Source: Akkermansiaceae bacterium (lineage in GTDB: Bacteria > Verrucomicrobiota > Verrucomicrobiia > Verrucomicrobiales > Akkermansiaceae). Taken from it: a DNA stretch of 52,563 nt. The DNA is taken from the NCBI GenBank assembly GCA_029242935.1, contig JAQWSX010000107.1, positions 1 to 52,563 of the forward strand, read 5' to 3'. The notes under the pieces were generated by a model. It had not been told where the DNA came from and did not search any database. It worked only from the letters and a program-made list of their open reading frames with translations. Shown here in pieces: positions 24,124 through 31,865 of this stretch. The first letter of the stretch is position 1. Each line of letters starts with the position of its first letter. The translations under genes and the position numbers were made by a program.

Positions 24124-24731
24124 TGAGCCTTTTTTTTGTTTTCTTCGTCGAAGGGGCTGTTGGGGCGAGTGGAATTATTGGGGTCGAACCCCTCTTCCTC
24201 GCCGTAGAGATCGAGTGGCTTGTTGGTCTTCTTAAAGGTCTCGCGCGCTGTCTTTCCTGCCTTCGGGACAAGGGAAATAGCCTTGCTTTGATTTCCTTCG
24301 GAGTCATAAAAATAGTAAACTCGGCGAATGGGCATTTCCTTACGCTGGCCGTTTTTGTCGAGAGTAGGAAAGAAGTGCTTTACCCGAGCGTCGAACATCT
24401 GCTCGGCCACAAGTTGGCCGCTTTCGTTGTCGTAACCATACTGCACGCGATAAATGAGAACGCCTTGACCATCATGAATCTGCCCATATCTAAGGAACCC
24501 CTTGGTGTCCCGCGTGTAGGTGGCCTTCATTTTGACCTCACCATTTTCGTTCTTGGTGGTTTTAACAAGTCGGCGGTCGTCAGGTGAGCGTTCGAAGACA
24601 ACGTATGATCCATCTTGGTCGTTCTTTTTGATGCGAACGTGCGGCCCCTTGGATTCCCAAAGATCTTCGTCTGAAAAGCCCGCCCCTGCTGCGAATAAGG
24701 AGGCTATGATGAAGTAGGTTGCTTTTTTCAT
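24120..24731 (-). CDS. Secreted hypothetical protein
   Basis: The 203-residue product from the ATG at 24731 has a signal peptide (MKKATYFIIASLFAAGAGFS); the longer frame to 24920 runs antisense to folP and is rejected. The mature part has beta-hairpin-like repeats with Tyr/Gly phrases (KMKATYTRDTKGFLRYG, RVQYGYDNESGQLVAE, RRVYYFYDSEGNQSKA), loosely like YD- or toxin-WD-type repeats, and ends in a charged Lys/Glu/Asn tail. I do not recognise a family. It is the first gene of the operon with the dead peptidase homologue and acyP, and its start codon lies only 27 bp from the divergent folP start. Confidence 0.75.
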   Translation of the reverse strand: MKKATYFIIASLFAAGAGFSDEDLWESKGPHVRIKKNDQDGSYVVFERSPDDRRLVKTTKNENGEVKMKATYTRDTKGFLRYGQIHDGQGVLIYRVQYGYDNESGQLVAEQMFDARVKHFFPTLDKNGQRKEMPIRRVYYFYDSEGNQSKAISLVPKAGKTARETFKKTNKPLDLYGEEEGFDPNNSTRPNSPFDEENKKKAQ

Positions 24732-24758
24732 TGAGATGGTAGTGGTGTAAGCGAGATT

Positions 24759-25649
24759 ATGCCGAAACCCATGACCGAGTGCAACCCTGCAGAAGATGAG
24801 TCGAAAAGCGCCCAGATTTTGTGGAAGGCTGGAAAATTCAGCTGGAATCTCGATGACAGGGCGCTGGTTATGGCAATCCTCAACGTCACTCCGGATTCGT
24901 TCTCGGATGGAGGTTTGCACCTAGATTTGTTTGATACCTTGGCTGCGGCATATCGTTTCATTGAGGAAGGTGCTGATATTTTGGATGTAGGCGGTGAATC
25001 CACCCGCCCGGGAGCGGTTGAAGTGGGCTCGGACGATGAGATTTCGCGAGTGATTCCAGTGATCAAGAAGTTGGTTTCGAGTGAAACGGTGCCAGTGTCG
25101 ATTGATACGTGTAAGGCGGAAGTTGCGGCGGCTGGTTTGGCAGCTGGGGCGACGATTGTAAATGATGTGACTGGTCTGCGAGATCCCGCCATGATCGACG
25201 TTTGTGTCGGGTCAGATTGTGGCATCGTGGTGATGCATATGCAGGGGAATCCGCGCACCATGCAAAATTCGCCAACTTATGAAGATGTGGTTTCCGAGCT
25301 GGGTAGCTTTTTTGAGGAACGATTTGAGACTTTGGTGTCTGCTGGAATTGAGTCCGAGAGGATCGTGTTTGACCCTGGCATTGGGTTTGGAAAATCTCTT
25401 TCTCACAATCTGGAATTGCTAAATCGTGTGGAAGACTATCGAGTTCATGATCGCCCAATCCTCATGGGGCTCTCGCGTAAAACCCTCATTGGGCAATTGC
25501 TTGGCGATCCAGCAATGTCACGCCGGGAATTTCCGACCCAGGCGCTAACGGCACTCACCCGTCAGCGGGGAGCCATGATCCATCGGGTTCATCAAGTCAG
25601 GGAAGTGGTGCAAGTTTTGAGAATGACCGAGGCGGTCATGGGGAGTTGA
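24759..25649 (+). CDS. folP: Dihydropteroate synthase
   Basis: FolP condenses 6-hydroxymethyl-dihydropterin diphosphate with p-aminobenzoate in folate synthesis and is the sulfonamide target. The 296-residue product has all landmark motifs: ILNVTPDSFSDGG, DILDVGGESTRPGA, VSIDTCKAEVA, IVNDVTGLRDP, FDPGIGFGKSLSHNLELL and MGLSRKTLIG. The chosen start is the ATG at 24759; an in-frame ATG at 24771 is also possible. The usual folK/folB neighbours are not in the window. The divergent gene starts just 27 bp away. Confidence 0.96.
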   Translation: MPKPMTECNPAEDESKSAQILWKAGKFSWNLDDRALVMAILNVTPDSFSDGGLHLDLFDTLAAAYRFIEEGADILDVGGESTRPGAVEVGSDDEISRVIPVIKKLVSSETVPVSIDTCKAEVAAAGLAAGATIVNDVTGLRDPAMIDVCVGSDCGIVVMHMQGNPRTMQNSPTYEDVVSELGSFFEERFETLVSAGIESERIVFDPGIGFGKSLSHNLELLNRVEDYRVHDRPILMGLSRKTLIGQLLGDPAMSRREFPTQALTALTRQRGAMIHRVHQVREVVQVLRMTEAVMGS

Positions 25650-25740
25650 CTGCGAGCCAGGTCCGAGAATGAAGAATAAAGATCATTTAAAATGATTTCA
25701 GGGATATTTTGATCGATTGGCAGTGGTGCAAAAATAAGTT

Positions 25741-26145
25741 ATGTTCAAAGGAATGAGCAAGATATTGATCTTTTCGGTATTTGTTCTTGGTGTGATTTTG
25801 ATGGCGTCCGGGTGTGGATTTATTAAAGGCTGGAAGTTGGATTACGGACGCGCCAAGGCGCATATCGAGGAAAGTGATTTGGCTGAGAGAGGAAAAGAAT
25901 TCGTCGGCAAAAAGGTGCTTGTTCGGGGAGTGGTGAACCGGGTTGATTTTTCGGAAGAGGGAATTCCTAAAGTCATTCTTTCGCATGGAACTGAGTGCCA
26001 CTTTGGTAAAATGAAAAAAATGGCAGAAGCGATCAGGGTGGGTGAGAGTGTGATCATTTCTGGAATTTTGGATGAGAGTAAGGATGGAGAACTTTTTCTC
26101 AATCCGGCGATACAACGCGATCCAAAGGCTTCCTTTAAACCGTGA
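25741..26145 (+). CDS. OB-fold (tRNA_anti-like) lipoprotein
   Basis: This 134-residue protein has a lipoprotein signal with lipobox-like ASGC (about residues 22-25) after a hydrophobic stretch (ILIFSVFVLGVILM). The mature domain follows an OB-fold pattern of the tRNA_anti-like family: KKVLVRGVVNRVDFSEE, PKVILSHGTECHFG, then RVGESVIISGILDES. Despite the name, such exported domains have no known nucleic-acid role. A palindrome ATCATT-TAA-AATGAT sits at 25682-25696 before the gene. Confidence 0.75.
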   Translation: MFKGMSKILIFSVFVLGVILMASGCGFIKGWKLDYGRAKAHIEESDLAERGKEFVGKKVLVRGVVNRVDFSEEGIPKVILSHGTECHFGKMKKMAEAIRVGESVIISGILDESKDGELFLNPAIQRDPKASFKP

Positions 26146-26219
26146 ACGATGCCCGTCCGTGGGTAGGTCTACGGGGAAATGGATGATTGCCAAGAAGAGC
26201 ACGGGTGACACAGTTGGCT

Positions 26220-28457
26220 ATGCGATTTCTGAGCAAGGTGGTTCTCCTTTCACTCATGCCTGGCGGTATCCTTTTTGCGGTACCGGTGATTCCGGGTCTT
26301 AATGGAAAGCATCCGCTCGATGAGGCCAAGACCGGCCATCTCCTGATGGAGGAATTACGTTGTGCGGCCTGTCACGAGCTGCCGGGCGCAACCACCATGA
26401 AATTGGCGCCTGACCTGAGCGAGGCGGGATCTCGATTGAATCTCGATTATTTAATGCGTTATCTTACAGATCCGCACGAGGTTCATCCTGGCACCACCAT
26501 GCCGGATGTTTTGGGTGGGTTGCCGAAGGCTGAAAAGGCGAAAGTGAGTGAGTCGATCAGTCATTATTTGAGGTCACTAACATCCGAAGAAGGTCAGGCC
26601 AAAGAAGTGACCGGTGATGCCAAATTAGGGCGCGAGATTTTTCACGAAGTCGGGTGTGTTGCCTGCCATGCTCCGGAGGGAAAAGGATTTGATAAAGCAA
26701 AATCACTGGCGCATATCAGTGGAAAATATCTGGAAGGGGCTTTGGCGAGTTTCCTGCTGGACCCGCTTAAGGTTCGGCCATCGGGTCGGATGCCAAACAT
26801 GAACCTGACCTCTGCGGAAGCAGGGGGATTGGAAGCCTATTTGGGAGGAAAGGCCGGAAAGCCGGTGAAGCCGGATGCCAAGCTAGTTGCGTTGGGTAAG
26901 GCAAATTTTGAGAAGTATGATTGTGTGGCCTGTCACACCATGGGGAATGCTAAGCCTGTCACGGGACCAAAGTTGCAGGAGGTCGATTTGAAGAAGGGGT
27001 GCTTTGTCGGGAAGGGTGCAAATTATCAGCTGTCTGATGGTCAAGCCAAGGCAATTGCTTCGGCCTTGGAGAAGCCGGTGAAGTTTTCGGATGAAGACCG
27101 CGTCCAAATGAAGCTGACCCAGTTGAACTGCATCGCATGCCACACCCGTGATGATTTTGGCGGAGTAGCTGAAGAAATTGATGAGTTTTTCCATACCACT
27201 GAAGAGGCCCTCGGTGATGCCGCCCGGATCCCACCGCCGCTGACTAAGATCGGGGGTAAGCTAAAGCCGGAGTGGATGAACAAGGTTCTTTATGACGGTC
27301 TCTCGGTGCGGCCATATATGAAGACACGGATGCCGCAGTTTGGTCGGGAAGCATTAGAAGGATTGCCGGAGATTCTGGCGGAGGTCGATGAATTGCGACA
27401 GGTGGACTTGCCTCCACCGAATCGCCAGGAGCAACCCATGGTCAGGAACGGTGGGCATTTATTGCTGGGAACGGAAGGCCTGAATTGTATCTCCTGCCAC
27501 AACTACAACGGAAAGGAATCGCCGGCGATGAAGGGTTACGATTTGATCCTGACTTATCAGCGACTTCAACCAGGGTGGTTTTATGAGTTCATGAAGAACC
27601 CTGCGAAACATCGTCCCGGAATTATTATGCCTAACTACTGGCCGGATGGAAAAGCGGTGCAGACTGAGATTATGGGGGGTGATACCCATGAGCAGTTGAG
27701 GGCACTTTGGCATCAGTTTTCGCTCGGAAGATCAGCTCGTGATCCGAAAGGATTGCAATCTAAGCCGAACAAGCTTGAGGTCAGTGATGAAGTGAGGGTT
27801 TATCGTGGCCGGAGTCGGGTGGCAGGGTTTCGCGGATTGGCTGTGGGTTTCCCTGGCGGCTTGAACTATGCCTTTAATTTGGAGAACGGAGCCTTGTCCG
27901 CAATTTGGAAGGGCGAGTATCTCACGGCTAATTGGCGGTCCCAGGGAGCGGGCGATTTTAATCCCTCGGAGCGATCGATTCAACTGGCGCAGGATGTCGC
28001 TTTTTTGCAGCTGAAAGACAGCGGCCTAACGTGGCCTCTGAAGCCGGTGATGACGAAGGAGAATCCGGTGAATCCGAACCCTCTTTATCCTAAAAATTTA
28101 GGCTATGCTTTCCGGGGTTATGCTCTGGGAAAAGATGGGAATCCGACCCTGCGTTATCTTTGCGGAGAGATTGCGATCGAAGATCGCTTTGAAGTGAAGA
28201 GCGAGAAGGTGCTAAACAGGAGATTCAGTTTCGATGCCAAGCAAGCGGGTGTGCTTCACTTCCGGGCACTTACTGGCAAGATTATAAACGAATCCGACGG
28301 AGTCTTTAAGACAACCGATTTGAGACTGACACTTGGAAGTGAAGTGAAGACGATTTTACGATCTTCAGGTGTTAATGGTGGGCAGGAGTTGCTCATGAAA
28401 ATTCCACTCGGGCCTGAAAAAAACACTTACTCAATTGATTATGAAATCCTTCGCTAA
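26220..28457 (+). CDS. Multihaem c-type cytochrome with five CXXCH motifs
   Basis: The 745-residue product from the ATG at 26220 has a signal peptide (MRFLSKVVLLSLMPGGILFA). It carries five haem-binding motifs: CAACH (48-52), CVACH (146-150), CVACH (235-239), CIACH (304-308) and CISCH (423-427). Likely distal Met ligands occur in GTTMPD, SGRMPNM, KTRMPQF and GIIMPNYW. From about residue 530 a haem-free beta-rich domain follows (FRGLAVGFPGGLNYAF, YRGYALG-like phrases), often seen attached to PVC cytochromes. Periplasmic electron transfer is expected. The next gene, a beta-propeller, starts 17 bases inside this one, so the pair probably forms one redox enzyme. Confidence 0.9.
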   Translation: MRFLSKVVLLSLMPGGILFAVPVIPGLNGKHPLDEAKTGHLLMEELRCAACHELPGATTMKLAPDLSEAGSRLNLDYLMRYLTDPHEVHPGTTMPDVLGGLPKAEKAKVSESISHYLRSLTSEEGQAKEVTGDAKLGREIFHEVGCVACHAPEGKGFDKAKSLAHISGKYLEGALASFLLDPLKVRPSGRMPNMNLTSAEAGGLEAYLGGKAGKPVKPDAKLVALGKANFEKYDCVACHTMGNAKPVTGPKLQEVDLKKGCFVGKGANYQLSDGQAKAIASALEKPVKFSDEDRVQMKLTQLNCIACHTRDDFGGVAEEIDEFFHTTEEALGDAARIPPPLTKIGGKLKPEWMNKVLYDGLSVRPYMKTRMPQFGREALEGLPEILAEVDELRQVDLPPPNRQEQPMVRNGGHLLLGTEGLNCISCHNYNGKESPAMKGYDLILTYQRLQPGWFYEFMKNPAKHRPGIIMPNYWPDGKAVQTEIMGGDTHEQLRALWHQFSLGRSARDPKGLQSKPNKLEVSDEVRVYRGRSRVAGFRGLAVGFPGGLNYAFNLENGALSAIWKGEYLTANWRSQGAGDFNPSERSIQLAQDVAFLQLKDSGLTWPLKPVMTKENPVNPNPLYPKNLGYAFRGYALGKDGNPTLRYLCGEIAIEDRFEVKSEKVLNRRFSFDAKQAGVLHFRALTGKIINESDGVFKTTDLRLTLGSEVKTILRSSGVNGGQELLMKIPLGPEKNTYSIDYEILR

Positions 28458-29919
28458 AGCGACAATGATGGTGGCGCTCCTGATGGCGTCGATGACGGCC
28501 GAGGAAGTGGGCGATCGCTGGGGCACAGCGGATCGCGAACGTGAATTTTATCCGGTGGTACAAGTTCCGATTCCAAAGAATCTCGTGATTGAGGCAGGTG
28601 CCTTTGAGCAATTGCCGGACGATCGAATTGCAATTGGAACGCGCCGCGGTGATATCTTCTTTGTTTCGGGAATCGATGCCGAGCGGCCGGAGCCGAAGTA
28701 TGAGCTTTTTGCAAGCGGGCTTGATGAGATCTTTGGCCTGTCATGGAAAGATGATGCGCTTTACGTAACTCACAGTGCCGAGTTGACTAAGGTTTCGGAC
28801 ACGGACGGAGACGGAAAGGCTGATCTTTTTGAGGTGATTTCGGATGCCTGGGGTTATGCCAATTATCATGAGTATGCCTTTGGGTCTAAGTTTGATCAGG
28901 AGGGAAACCTCTATGTTGCATTGGGCTTATCGGCATCTTACCATTCCCGAGCTCTTTTCCGTGGTTGGGGGTTTAAGATTACCCCGGAAGGGAAAAGTAT
29001 CCCCATCGCAAGTGGGATGCGGAGCCCGGGCGGGATTGGATTTAATAAAGAAGGGGCGGTTTTCTATATCGAGAGTCAGGGGCCATGGAATTCCTCGTGT
29101 AGTTTGAAGTTTGTCAAAGAGGGCGGCTTCATGGGGCACCCGGCGAGTTATAATTGGTATCAATACGCTCCTGGTTTGAAGGAACCGGTGAACCCGGAGT
29201 CGGGTTCAAGTATTCTGGTTGAGAAGGAGAAGGTCGCAGAGTTGGTTCCTTATGCGGTGATCTTCCCGTATATTCGTATGGGGCGTTCAATCACCGGATT
29301 CGTGCTGGATAAGACGAAGGGGAAGTTCGGGCCATTCGAAAATCAAATCTTCCTTGGAGACTACACTCAATCTCTCATCATGCGTGCGACCACCGAGCAA
29401 GTAAATGGAGTTTGGCAGGGTGCGTGTTATCCGTTTCGTGAGGAGCTCTCGACTGGAATTTTAAACATTCAGTTTACGCCAGAGGGAAGACTTTTGGCTG
29501 GCGGAACAAATCGTGGATGGCCGGTGCGGGGGTTAAAGCCTTTCGCTTTGGAGCGCCTTGAGTGGTCTGGTAAGATGCCCTTTGAGATCAAGGAAGTGAC
29601 AATCACTCCGAAAGGTTTCAAGTTGGAATTCACCAAGGAGGTCGAAGCGAAGTTAGCGGGCGATCCGGCGACTTATCTGGTAAAGACTTTTACTCACAAG
29701 TATCATCAAGGTTATGGTGGGCCGGAGATTGATCAGACTGAGCCGGAGGTGAAGTCAGTAAGGGTGGCGAATGATGGGATGTCCGCGACTATTGAATTGG
29801 AGACCCTAAGAAAAGGTCATGTTCACGAATTCGACCTTGGAGCCTTACGTTCAAGTGGCGGGGGGGAATTGCTTCACCGTCATGCTTACTATACCGTGAA
29901 CGAGATTCCTCAAAACTAG
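28441..29919 (+). CDS. Secreted glucose/sorbosone-dehydrogenase-like beta-propeller
   Basis: The ATG at 28441 (MKSFAKATMMVALLMASMTA) gives a 492-residue protein with a signal peptide. The body repeats propeller-like blades: LPDDRIAIGTRRGDIFFV, IFGLSWKDDALYVTHSAEL, DTDGDGKADLF (a calcium-loop phrase), GMRSPGGIGFNKEGAVFY and LNIQFTPEGRLLAGGTNRGW. These fit the PQQ-type sugar dehydrogenase-like (GSDH) propellers of PVC bacteria. The C-terminal 110 residues form a beta domain (FEIKEVTITPKGFKLEFTK). It overlaps the multihaem cytochrome by 17 bp, so electrons from this propeller may pass to those haems; the substrate is unknown. Confidence 0.85.
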   Translation: MKSFAKATMMVALLMASMTAEEVGDRWGTADREREFYPVVQVPIPKNLVIEAGAFEQLPDDRIAIGTRRGDIFFVSGIDAERPEPKYELFASGLDEIFGLSWKDDALYVTHSAELTKVSDTDGDGKADLFEVISDAWGYANYHEYAFGSKFDQEGNLYVALGLSASYHSRALFRGWGFKITPEGKSIPIASGMRSPGGIGFNKEGAVFYIESQGPWNSSCSLKFVKEGGFMGHPASYNWYQYAPGLKEPVNPESGSSILVEKEKVAELVPYAVIFPYIRMGRSITGFVLDKTKGKFGPFENQIFLGDYTQSLIMRATTEQVNGVWQGACYPFREELSTGILNIQFTPEGRLLAGGTNRGWPVRGLKPFALERLEWSGKMPFEIKEVTITPKGFKLEFTKEVEAKLAGDPATYLVKTFTHKYHQGYGGPEIDQTEPEVKSVRVANDGMSATIELETLRKGHVHEFDLGALRSSGGGELLHRHAYYTVNEIPQN

Positions 29920-30069
29920 ATCGAGCAATAATCTTGGTTCAGCGATATTTTAAGAGTTAATGCTGGTTTGGCTGCTGGCGGCAGTTGGTTTAATAGCCCT
30001 AAATAATTGTGATTCCGACGATGGTGAACGTGGGAATCTCTCCCGTGTGGATGGGCTGAAGTAAGTGAT

Positions 30070-30417
30070 TTAAGAAATAGGTGGCGGAGAAGTAGTGCCA
30101 CTTTGACCAAGCTTAACAGCGGTGCCATAAGCGAGCATTTCGGACATCCCTTGTGCGACTTGTGAGGTTGTGAATCGGACATTCACGATGGCATCTGCGC
30201 CCATGGCCTGAGCTTGCGCAATCATGCGGTCAGTGGCTTGGTTGCGGGACTCTTGAAGCATTTCGGTGTATCCAGAAACTTCGCCTCCCACGATTGTTTT
30301 GAGACCGGCCATGATATCGCGCCCGACGTGTTTGGCTCGAACGGTGTTACCGCAGACGATGCCGAGATGGGAGGAGATTTGATGGCCAGGAATATTTTCA
30401 GTAGTTGCGGTGATCAT
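30070..30417 (-). CDS. UPF0145 (YbjQ) family protein
   Basis: This 115-residue protein matches the YbjQ/UPF0145 family: MITATTENIPGHQI at the N terminus, LGIVCGNTVRAKHVGRDI, then GEVSGYTEMLQESRNQAT, MGADAIVNVRF and MLAYGTAVKL. The family forms small oligomers, is sometimes called heavy-metal-binding without good proof, and is cytoplasmic. It is a single gene; its start is divergent from the aldo/keto reductase across a 253-bp gap in which I see no convincing promoter. Confidence 0.9.
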   Translation of the reverse strand: MITATTENIPGHQISSHLGIVCGNTVRAKHVGRDIMAGLKTIVGGEVSGYTEMLQESRNQATDRMIAQAQAMGADAIVNVRFTTSQVAQGMSEMLAYGTAVKLGQSGTTSPPPIS

Positions 30418-30670
30418 ACTGACCGTAGGCTCACATAAAAATGGATTTGCCGCGATATTCTTAACTGAATTTTATGGAAGATTCTTGATCTGGCTCACGA
30501 TCCGCCCGGTTTCTTTGTGCCAGGAGTTCATAGGATCAGAGGAGTAGGGTGGGTCAGCGGAGGCCCTAAAGTAGATGTTCAAGATGTTGATCTTGAGAAA
30601 ACGGGTTGGAAATTGAAGATCAAAAGCGAAGTCGCTTGCCTGTTAGAAGGGCTTGAGGAGAATTGGGGGT

Positions 30671-31687
30671 ATGGAAAAAAGACGACTAGGAACGAGCGGA
30701 ATTGTAGTCAGTGAAATTTGCATGGGGACCATGACCTTCGGAACGCAGGCTGACAAGCGAGAGAGTTTTCGGATTATGGATGAATCTATTGAGTCCGGGA
30801 TTGATTTTTTTGATACTGCGGAAGTCTATCCTGTGCCTCCAACGGCGGAGTTGGCTGGGTTAACCGAAGAGTGGGTGGGGGAATGGTTGAAATCGAAGCC
30901 TCGTGAGTCGGTGATTTTAGCGACAAAGGTGGCAGGAGCAGCTCATGGCTGGTTTTGTCCCCCGATTCGTCATGGGAAGGCGGCTCTGGATCGTGTTCAC
31001 TTGCGCAAAGCGTTGGAAGGAAGTTTGAGTCGTCTGGGGACGGACTATGTCGATTTGTATCAGATTCACTGGCCAGATCACGGAATGAGGGCGGCGGATA
31101 CCCTAGAGGTGCTTGATGAATTCGTAAAAGAGGGAAAGGTGCGTGCGATTGGGCTGAGTAACGATGATTCTTATGGAGTCATGAAGAGTCTATGGACAAG
31201 TGACCTAGAGGAGATGACCCGTATCGATACGATACAGAACAATTTTTCTCTGAACAACCGCCGGGACGAGCATGAGTTGGCCGAGTGTTTGCGGCGAGAA
31301 AATGTGAGCCTTTTGCCATACAGTCCCTTAGCGGGCGGAGTTTTGACGGGGAAGTATAACAATGGAGTTCCCAATGGAGCTCGCTTTTCCGAATATTTAA
31401 CGACTGGGGGAGAGCGCCAACGGGCGATGGCGACACGCTTTGTGAACGATCGGACAATTGCCTCGACGAAGCGTTTTGGCGAAATCGCGAAGGAGCTCGA
31501 TCTCGATGTTACGACGCTCGCGACAGCTTGGAGCAAACAGCATGATTTTGTGGCTGCGACGATCGTGGGGGTGCGATCGGTCGCCCAGATGGAGCCCATT
31601 CTTAAAGCGGCGGGGTTGCAATTGGACGAGAAAACGCTTACCTTAATTAATGAGGTTAGCGACGAGATTCGATATCCGATGGGATAG
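30671..31687 (+). CDS. Aldo/keto reductase, Tas-like
   Basis: The 338-residue product is an NADPH-dependent aldo/keto reductase. The catalytic tetrad is visible as Asp and Tyr in DFFDTAEVYPVPP, Lys in ILATKVAG and His in LYQIHWPDHG. The phrases EVYPVPPTAELAGLTEEWVG and SLLPYSPLAGGVLTGKY are close to E. coli Tas and relatives. GAGGAG at 30655-30660, ten bases before the ATG at 30671, supports this start over one at 30653. The natural substrate is unknown. It is followed by a weak terminator and looks monocistronic. Confidence 0.92.
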   Translation: MEKRRLGTSGIVVSEICMGTMTFGTQADKRESFRIMDESIESGIDFFDTAEVYPVPPTAELAGLTEEWVGEWLKSKPRESVILATKVAGAAHGWFCPPIRHGKAALDRVHLRKALEGSLSRLGTDYVDLYQIHWPDHGMRAADTLEVLDEFVKEGKVRAIGLSNDDSYGVMKSLWTSDLEEMTRIDTIQNNFSLNNRRDEHELAECLRRENVSLLPYSPLAGGVLTGKYNNGVPNGARFSEYLTTGGERQRAMATRFVNDRTIASTKRFGEIAKELDLDVTTLATAWSKQHDFVAATIVGVRSVAQMEPILKAAGLQLDEKTLTLINEVSDEIRYPMG

Positions 31688-31699
31688 TTTTTTACTTCC

Positions 31700-31730
31700 C
31701 CCGTCAGTTGGCGGGATTATCCATTTTTTT
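31700..31730 (+). terminator. Possible intrinsic terminator after the aldo/keto reductase
   Basis: A 6-bp stem (CCCGTC at 31700-31705 with GGCGGG at 31710-31715, one G-T pair, AGTT loop) is followed eight bases later by seven T. The gap between stem and T-run weakens the call. Confidence 0.4.
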
Positions 31731-31865
31731 AGGATCGCCACTGTTTTTTCCGGAGGTCGTCTCTTTTATATCTTTTGAAGAATTACCGTGGAAGTTTGGC
31801 TCAAGCGGTGTTTGGCTGCTTCTTGACCAATGAATGAGGTCTGCAATAACTTTTGATTACATAAA

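Noticed and set aside
24732-24920. N-terminal extension of the secreted protein antisense to folP
   Set aside because: The signal peptide begins exactly at the ATG at 24731, and the extension lies within folP coding sequence.
25682-25696. AT-rich palindrome ATCATT-TAA-AATGAT before the OB-fold lipoprotein
   Set aside because: Short, AT-only arms, no T-run, not well placed relative to a promoter; may be chance.
30517-30714. Short plus-strand open frame overlapping the aldo/keto reductase start
   Set aside because: Non-ATG start, no ribosome site, overlaps a confident start, no recognisable motif.
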